Source: Actinomycetes bacterium
GTDB lineage: Bacteria; Actinomycetota; Actinomycetes; Propionibacteriales; Nocardioidaceae
DNA length: 5,165 bases
Direction of reading: 5' to 3'
Assembly (NCBI GenBank): GCA_023415395.1
Contig: JAEZKN010000042.1
Location: forward strand, 1-5,165
Both the position numbers and the translations under genes were made by a program. The notes beneath the pieces were generated by a model that ran no database searches, had not been told where the DNA came from, and worked only from the letters and a program-made list of their open reading frames with translations. Numbering within the stretch: position 1 is the first letter of the stretch; each line of letters opens with the position of its first letter. Below are positions 1 through 2,872 of this stretch, piece by piece.

Positions 1-311
1 CCCTCGGGGCGCTCGTCGTCGCCCGGCGCGCGGGTGATGCCGAGACGGCGGGTCACCCGGGCGACGAGCATCAACCCCACGAACAGGCAGGCCACCGCGC
101 CGAGCGATGCCAGCGCGAGGAACCACCAGGCCCGGTCGTTGCCGCTGCGCGCGGACGAGCCGAAGTCGATGGCGGCGTAGACGAGGTAGCCCCAGGCGAC
201 TACGCAGGCCGTGATCCCCAGGGCGAGCAGGAGCAGCGCAGGCTGGAACCGCTTCTTGCGACGGGGTCCCCGACGCGACCCTGCGCGCTTGCCTCCCGTC
301 GTCCCCGCCAC
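1..311 (-). CDS. Small basic two-helix membrane protein, 3' end outside the window
   Basis: The minus strand is open from a GTG at 309-311 to the window edge, giving 103 residues that begin MAGTTGGKRAGSRRG. Residues 8-21 are rich in Lys/Arg. Two hydrophobic segments follow, about 25-47 (starting ALLLLALGITACVVAWGY) and 62-84 (WWFLALASLGAVACLFVGLM). They are joined by a short polar loop (DFGSSARSGNDRA), and the visible end is charged (RVTRRLGITRAPGDDERPE). The basic N-terminus and basic post-helix stretch favour both termini being cytoplasmic. I do not recognise a family and assign no function. A GGGGAC lies 9 bases before the GTG as a weak ribosome site. An upstream ATG at 316-318 is out of frame. 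The gene lies 48 bases downstream of the sigma factor gene on the same strand, so co-transcription is possible. The start is uncertain, but the hydrophobic pattern supports the frame. Confidence 0.72.
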   Translation of the reverse strand, partial: MAGTTGGKRAGSRRGPRRKKRFQPALLLLALGITACVVAWGYLVYAAIDFGSSARSGNDRAWWFLALASLGAVACLFVGLMLVARVTRRLGITRAPGDDERPE

Positions 312-359
312 GGGGCCATTGTCCCCGATGACGGGTGACGACGGGGGAGCGACTCGGCG

Positions 360-1112
360 CTACGCCGCGATCGTCAGCTCCTCGCGGAAGCGTGCGACCA
401 ACCGGGACAGCAGGCGGGACACGTGCATCTGGCTGACGCCGATCTCGGCGCCGATCTCGGCCTGGGTGCAGCCGCGGAAGAAGCGCATCTCCACGATGAG
501 CCGCTCGCGGCGCGAGAGCCGACTCAGCAGCGGGGCCAGCATGGCCCGGGCCTCGGCCAGGTCGAAGCCGTGGTCGAGCTCGCCGAGCCGCTGGCCCGTC
601 GTCTCGTCACCCTCCTCGCCCACGGGGGCGTCGAGCGAGGCGGGCGCGAAGCAGCCCTGGGCGCCGAGGGCGTCGATGACCTGCTCGAGCTCGATGCCGA
701 GGTGCTCGGCGATCTCGCTGGGGCGGGGTGCTCGGCCCAGCTGCTGGTAGAGCTCGGTCTCGCACCCGGCGATCTTCTGCTGGGTCTCCTGGATCGACCG
801 GGGCGGACGCACCGTCCAGCCCAGGTCGCGGAAGTGGCGACGGATCTCGCCACGGATCGTGGGGACGGCGAAGCCGAGGAACTCACCGCGGTCGGCGCGG
901 AACCCCTTCACGGCCTTCACCAGTCCGACGTAGGCCACCTGCTCGAGGTCGTCATCGGCGATGCCCCGGTTGCGGAAGCGACGGGACAGCTCCCGCGCCA
1001 GGGGCATGTTGACTCGGACGATCTCCTCCTCGATCGAGGCACGCTCACCCTCGGGTGCGGCGGCGTGCTCGGCGAAGAGCTGGGCAGTGATCTCGGAACG
1101 ACTCTCGGACAT
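360..1112 (-). CDS. RNA polymerase sigma factor, SigB/SigF/SigG subfamily
   Basis: A 250-residue alternative sigma-70 factor that would direct core RNA polymerase to a stress or developmental regulon. Region 2 spans about 30-105, with the core-binding segment DDDLEQVAYVGLVKAVKGF at 53-71 and the -10 recognition segment FAVPTIRGEIRRHFRDLGW at 81-99. Region 3 is about 107-165 (ETQQKIAGCETELYQQLGR, then PSEIAEHLGI). Region 4 is about 192-246, with the helix-turn-helix TQAEIGAEIGVSQMHVSRLL at 216-235 that reads the -35. This order, the length and the absence of a region 1.1 match the SigB/F/G class. The frame is open farther upstream, but the ATG at 1110-1112 fits the family N-terminus and has GAGAGG nine bases before it (1122-1127). 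Such factors are normally held by an RsbW-type anti-sigma kinase. None is adjacent: the next gene upstream is divergent and encodes a secreted protein. Confidence 0.93.
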   Translation of the reverse strand: MSESRSEITAQLFAEHAAAPEGERASIEEEIVRVNMPLARELSRRFRNRGIADDDLEQVAYVGLVKAVKGFRADRGEFLGFAVPTIRGEIRRHFRDLGWTVRPPRSIQETQQKIAGCETELYQQLGRAPRPSEIAEHLGIELEQVIDALGAQGCFAPASLDAPVGEEGDETTGQRLGELDHGFDLAEARAMLAPLLSRLSRRERLIVEMRFFRGCTQAEIGAEIGVSQMHVSRLLSRLVARFREELTIAA

Positions 1113-1170
1113 CGTGGACAACCTCTCGAGCCTCCCTATCCGGTTGTGCGCGCCTCTTCTCGACGCCCCC

Positions 1171-1197
1171 ACTACCTTCCGCGGGTCGTTGAGAACC
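1171..1197 (-). promoter_or_regulatory. Candidate SigB/SigF-type promoter for the sigma factor gene
   Basis: On the minus strand GGTTCTC (1191-1197) and AGGTAGT (1171-1177) are separated by 13 bases. Aligned to actinobacterial SigB/SigF promoters (about GGWWT, 15-17 bases, GGGTAY), this gives GGTTC, 15 bases, AGGTAG, keeping the GGTT and GGTA cores. Transcription would start near 1164, about 50 bases before the sigma ATG, which suggests autoregulation. Both elements carry mismatches, so this is a candidate only. Confidence 0.33.
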
Positions 1198-1245
1198 AAA
1201 CCTCCCCTCGGGGTGAGTCCGTTCCGGTGTGGCACATTCGCCTCC

Positions 1246-1947
1246 ATGAAGCGTCTCGCGGGCTCGGCCGTCCTCGTCCTGCTCCTCGGCGGTCTCTCCC
1301 CGGCGTACGCCGGAGCAGCGGAGGCGCCCCGCGCCGTGACCGTGCAGGCCGGGTGCGTCGGCGGCGGCCGGATCGTGCTCGCCCACACGACCAGCGGCGA
1401 CTCCACCCACGTCCGGGTCCGGGGTGTCGGGCTGCGCAACGGCACCTGGTACGGCTCGCACCAGCTCGAGGTGGGCGTGGACGCCACCGAGGTCAGCGAG
1501 TTCGCCGTCCGCGTGCGCCACCACCGCTTCGACGTCGACCTCGACTACGACGCGACCGGCAAGGCCGGCATCGTGAGCGGCGGGCCTGCTCGCGAGCAGT
1601 GCTTCGCCTCGTTCGACGAGCTGCCCCGGGCCACGATCATGGGGAGCGCCACCGACAGCATCGCCGTCCGGCAGCCCGCGCCCCGCCGGTTCGTCACGCG
1701 CGGGCAGGTCGACTGCCGTCCGGGCAGCGAGTGGGAGGTGATGGTCGAGGTCGGGTTCGACGGCTGGGGGTTCGGTGGCGGGTCCGCGCCGCACCGCTGC
1801 CACCGGCAGGGGTTCTTCCGCTTCGTCCAGGAGTCCCGGACCGGTGACCCGGCCGGTGCCCCGGTGGAGGTGACCTACGCCGCTCGCAACCTCGAGACCG
1901 GCGCCGTCCGCACGCTGCGGTGGCACGCCTCCAGCCCGGCGCGCTGA
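1246..1947 (+). CDS. Secreted four-cysteine protein of unknown function
   Basis: A 233-residue protein with a clear Sec signal peptide: basic start MKRLAGS, hydrophobic core VLVLLLGGL at 9-17, and likely cleavage after AYA (22) or AGA (24). The mature part has no further membrane segment and no lipobox. It contains exactly four cysteines (37, 119, 157, 185), consistent with two disulfides outside the membrane. It reads as two beta-rich stretches: about 30-125, with alternating hydrophobics such as VSEFAVRVRHHRFDVDLDYD, and about 150-228, with EVMVEVGFDGWGFGGG and PVEVTYAARNLETG. I recognise no catalytic motif or family. The frame is open back to 961, but that overlaps the sigma gene; the ATG at 1246 directly begins the signal peptide. 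No good Shine-Dalgarno precedes it, so translation may be leaderless or weak. It is transcribed divergently from the sigma gene and could belong to its regulon (inference). Confidence 0.85.
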   Translation: MKRLAGSAVLVLLLGGLSPAYAGAAEAPRAVTVQAGCVGGGRIVLAHTTSGDSTHVRVRGVGLRNGTWYGSHQLEVGVDATEVSEFAVRVRHHRFDVDLDYDATGKAGIVSGGPAREQCFASFDELPRATIMGSATDSIAVRQPAPRRFVTRGQVDCRPGSEWEVMVEVGFDGWGFGGGSAPHRCHRQGFFRFVQESRTGDPAGAPVEVTYAARNLETGAVRTLRWHASSPAR

Positions 1948-1953
1948 GCCGGT

Positions 1954-1977
1954 CGCAGGCCGCTGACCTGCGGTTTT
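1954..1977 (+). terminator. Intrinsic terminator after the secreted-protein gene
   Basis: CGCAGG (1954-1959) pairs perfectly with CCTGCG (1967-1972) around a 7-base loop, followed by GTTTT (1973-1977). It begins six bases after the stop codon. The U-tract is short but clear for a GC-rich genome. It would insulate the nrdR promoter from upstream transcription. Confidence 0.62.
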
Positions 1978-2019
1978 GCCCGGTGGTGCGGACCGGCTGG
2001 AGGAAGTTCGCGGGTCCAC

Positions 2020-2048
2020 TTGCGCCCCTGGTGGTCCCGGCGTACGGT
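2020..2048 (+). promoter_or_regulatory. Housekeeping promoter of the nrdR-nrdJ operon
   Basis: TTGCGC (2020-2025) and TACGGT (2043-2048) are exactly 17 bases apart, matching the actinobacterial housekeeping pattern TTGNNN-N17-TANNNT. The start site would be near 2055, inside the first NrdR box, giving an nrdR leader of about 195 bases. The local GC drop from 2041 to 2100 and the adjacent NrdR boxes support it. Confidence 0.68.
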
Positions 2049-2050
2049 TA

Positions 2051-2066
2051 CCCCTACATCTAGTAG
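2051..2066 (+). promoter_or_regulatory. NrdR box 1
   Basis: CCCCTACATCTAGTAG has the core CTACATCTAG. It matches the published NrdR consensus acaCWAtATaTWGtgt at every strongly conserved position of the 10-base core, differing only at two weak ones. It starts three bases after the -10 hexamer and covers the predicted start site, so bound NrdR would block initiation. NrdR with dATP/ATP is known to bind such paired boxes. Confidence 0.75.
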
Positions 2067-2080
2067 TTACAAGGATGTAG
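2054..2080 (+). repeat. Inverted repeat CTACATC / GATGTAG linking the NrdR boxes
   Basis: CTACATC (2054-2060), inside NrdR box 1, is perfectly inverted as GATGTAG (2074-2080) with 13 bases between. The right arm falls between the two NrdR boxes. Read on the minus strand it gives AACTACATCCTTGTAA, a degenerate NrdR-like sequence. It could be a third contact site, a DNA cruciform or leader RNA stem, or a leftover of box duplication. Confidence 0.45.
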
Positions 2081-2089
2081 TTATCCACA
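2081..2089 (+). promoter_or_regulatory. Perfect DnaA-box 9-mer TTATCCACA
   Basis: TTATCCACA is identical to the classic high-affinity DnaA box. Eight of its nine bases overlap NrdR box 2. E. coli nrdAB is known to carry DnaA boxes at its promoter; a similar role here is inference. A single 9-mer can arise by chance, but two close relatives lie within 85 bases. Confidence 0.45.
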
Positions 2090-2097
2090 TCTAGTGC
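2082..2097 (+). promoter_or_regulatory. NrdR box 2
   Basis: TATCCACATCTAGTGC has the core CCACATCTAG and shares ACATCTAGT with box 1. It begins 31 bp after box 1, about three helical turns, which is the spacing usual for paired NrdR boxes. It lies downstream of the predicted start site. It is slightly farther from consensus than box 1 in its left half. Confidence 0.7.
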
Positions 2098-2134
2098 ACA
2101 GCACAGATCCGGAAGCCCACAGCCTGACTGCTTG

Positions 2135-2143
2135 TTGTACACA
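2135..2143 (+). promoter_or_regulatory. DnaA-box-like 9-mer TTGTACACA
   Basis: This differs by one base from TTGTCCACA, the preferred DnaA box of Streptomyces and mycobacteria. It has the same orientation as the perfect box at 2081, 54 bp downstream. Binding is untested, so confidence rests mainly on clustering. Confidence 0.3.
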
Positions 2144-2155
2144 GCGAGACCCCCG

Positions 2156-2164
2156 ATATCCACA
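2156..2164 (+). promoter_or_regulatory. DnaA-box-like 9-mer ATATCCACA
   Basis: This differs by one base from TTATCCACA, has the same orientation as the other two, and starts 21 bp (two helical turns) after the TTGTACACA 9-mer. It lies within the transcribed nrdR leader. Confidence 0.3.
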
Positions 2165-2171
2165 GCCGCGC

Positions 2172-2190
2172 GGCCCCTGAGAGGGGGCTT
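2172..2190 (+). other. Leader hairpin 1 upstream of nrdR
   Basis: GCCCC (2173-2177) pairs with GGGGC (2184-2188) around TGAGAG, and G2172-T2189 can extend the stem as a wobble. Only a two-base T run follows, so it is a weak terminator or attenuator at best. It may simply stabilise or structure the long leader. Confidence 0.35.
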
Positions 2191-2211
2191 CCGAGGCATG
2201 TCCGGGTGCCG

Positions 2212-2227
2212 GGTCGTTGCCACGACC
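2212..2227 (+). other. Leader hairpin 2 just upstream of the nrdR ribosome site
   Basis: GGTCGT (2212-2217) pairs perfectly with ACGACC (2222-2227) around the tetraloop TGCC. It ends about six bases before the purine-rich nrdR ribosome site, close enough to influence ribosome loading, though it leaves the site itself exposed. Confidence 0.42.
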
Positions 2228-2250
2228 ATGACCGAGGGAGGAGGCCCGCG

Positions 2251-2727
2251 ATGCACTGTCCGTACTGCCGCAACACCGACACCCGGGTCCTCGACTCCCG
2301 GGTCGCCGACGACGGCGGGTCGATCCGCCGCCGGCGTACCTGCTCGGCCTGCGAGCGGCGGTTCACCACCGTCGAGATGATGCAGCTGACGGTCCTCAAG
2401 CGCTCCGGTGCCACGGAGCCGTTCACCCGTGACAAGGCGATCTCCGGCGTCCGGAAGGCCTGCAAGGGCCGCCCGGTGACCGAGGACCAGCTGGCCTGCC
2501 TGGGCCAGGAGGTCGAGGACGCGCTCCGGCTCGCCGGCGCCGCCGAGATCCCGGCGCACGAGGTGGGCCTGGCCATCCTCGGCCCGCTGCGGCGCCTCGA
2601 CGAGGTCGCCTACTTGCGGTTCGCCTCGGTCTACCGCGCCTTCGAGTCGGCCGACGACTTCGAGGAGGAGATCAGCCTCCTCCGTGCGGAGCGCGCGACC
2701 GCGACCCAGCCCGTGCCGACGGGCTGA
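2251..2727 (+). CDS. nrdR: Transcriptional repressor NrdR
   Basis: A 158-residue nucleotide-sensing repressor of ribonucleotide reductase genes, cytoplasmic and DNA-binding. The N-terminal zinc ribbon starts at once with MHCPYC and carries two CxxC pairs (Cys3/Cys6 and Cys31/Cys34). The family motifs DTRVLDSR (10-17) and RRRRTCSACERRFTTVE (26-42) bracket the second pair. An ATP-cone follows at about 47-137, with LKRSGATEPFTRDKAISGVRKAC at its nucleotide-binding start and RFASVYRAFESADDFEEEI near its end. Length is usual for the family. The ATG at 2251 is preceded at six bases by GGAGG (2240-2244) within a purine run; a longer in-frame GTG at 2206 would add residues absent from NrdR. NrdR boxes at its own promoter imply autorepression together with the downstream nrdJ, 145 bases away. 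The lexA gene that often neighbours nrdR in actinobacteria is absent here. Confidence 0.97.
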   Translation: MHCPYCRNTDTRVLDSRVADDGGSIRRRRTCSACERRFTTVEMMQLTVLKRSGATEPFTRDKAISGVRKACKGRPVTEDQLACLGQEVEDALRLAGAAEIPAHEVGLAILGPLRRLDEVAYLRFASVYRAFESADDFEEEISLLRAERATATQPVPTG

Positions 2728-2735
2728 CCCAGACC

Positions 2736-2789
2736 GCCCGGCGTGTGTAGTGGGGAAGCTGCACGCGCCGGGCGCACCACCTCTTCCCC
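2736..2789 (+). other. Strong nrdR-nrdJ intergenic hairpin with potential H-type pseudoknot
   Basis: GCCCGGCGTGTGTAG (2736-2750) pairs with CTGCACGCGCCGGGC (2759-2773) over 15 bp: 13 Watson-Crick pairs, two G-U wobbles and no bulge. The 8-base loop is TGGGGAAG. It starts eight bases after the nrdR stop. No T-tract follows, so it is not a standard terminator. Seven loop bases, GGGGAAG (2752-2758), are exactly complementary to CTTCCCC (2783-2789), which would form an H-type pseudoknot with a 1-base first loop and a 9-base last loop. The hairpin is certain on paper; the pseudoknot is inference. Roles could include attenuation, protection of mRNA ends or control of nrdJ translation. Confidence 0.6.
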
Positions 2790-2807
2790 CACCCCAACCA
2801 GGACGTC

Positions 2808-2825
2808 GCCACCACTGTCGGTGGC
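2808..2825 (+). other. Second intergenic hairpin upstream of nrdJ
   Basis: GCCACC (2808-2813) pairs perfectly with GGTGGC (2820-2825) around ACTGTC. It ends about 47 bases before the nrdJ start and has no T-tract. Together with the larger upstream hairpin it makes most of the intergenic leader structured. Confidence 0.42.
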
Positions 2826-2866
2826 AGCAGCAAGTATCGACACACCAACCTCGAGAGACGGGACAC

Positions 2867-2872
2867 AGAGGG
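2867..2872 (+). promoter_or_regulatory. Shine-Dalgarno-like AGAGGG abutting the nrdJ start codon
   Basis: The best purine run before nrdJ, AGAGGG, directly touches the ATG with no spacer. That is too close for normal pairing with 16S rRNA. The alternatives are GAGAG at 2853-2857 (15 bases away) and GGGA at 2860-2863 (9 bases away), both weak. A GTG five codons in (2885) sits 12 bases from GAGGG. Initiation is therefore uncertain by a few residues. Confidence 0.4.

Noticed and set aside
312..359. Terminator between the sigma gene and the membrane protein gene
   Set aside because: CCCCG/CGGGG arms exist, but inner pairing is poor and there is no T-tract on either strand.
1113..1487. N-terminal extension of the sigma factor frame
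   Set aside because: The additional 125 residues overlap the divergent secreted gene, lack sigma homology, and the ATG at 1112 has a good ribosome site.
423..1847. A 474-codon plus-strand open frame opposite the sigma factor and overlapping the secreted gene
   Set aside because: It is antisense to the sigma factor and then out of frame with the signal-peptide protein; its C-terminal half is Arg/Pro-rich noise.
2743..2756. Extra NrdR box in the nrdR-nrdJ gap (GTGTGTAGTGGGG)
   Set aside because: Only one half resembles the palindrome (TGTAGTG); the other half has no match, and the bases are explained by the hairpin.
2728..2872. Adenosylcobalamin riboswitch before nrdJ
   Set aside because: nrdJ uses this cofactor, but the gap is too short for the usual aptamer and I find no B12-box sequence.
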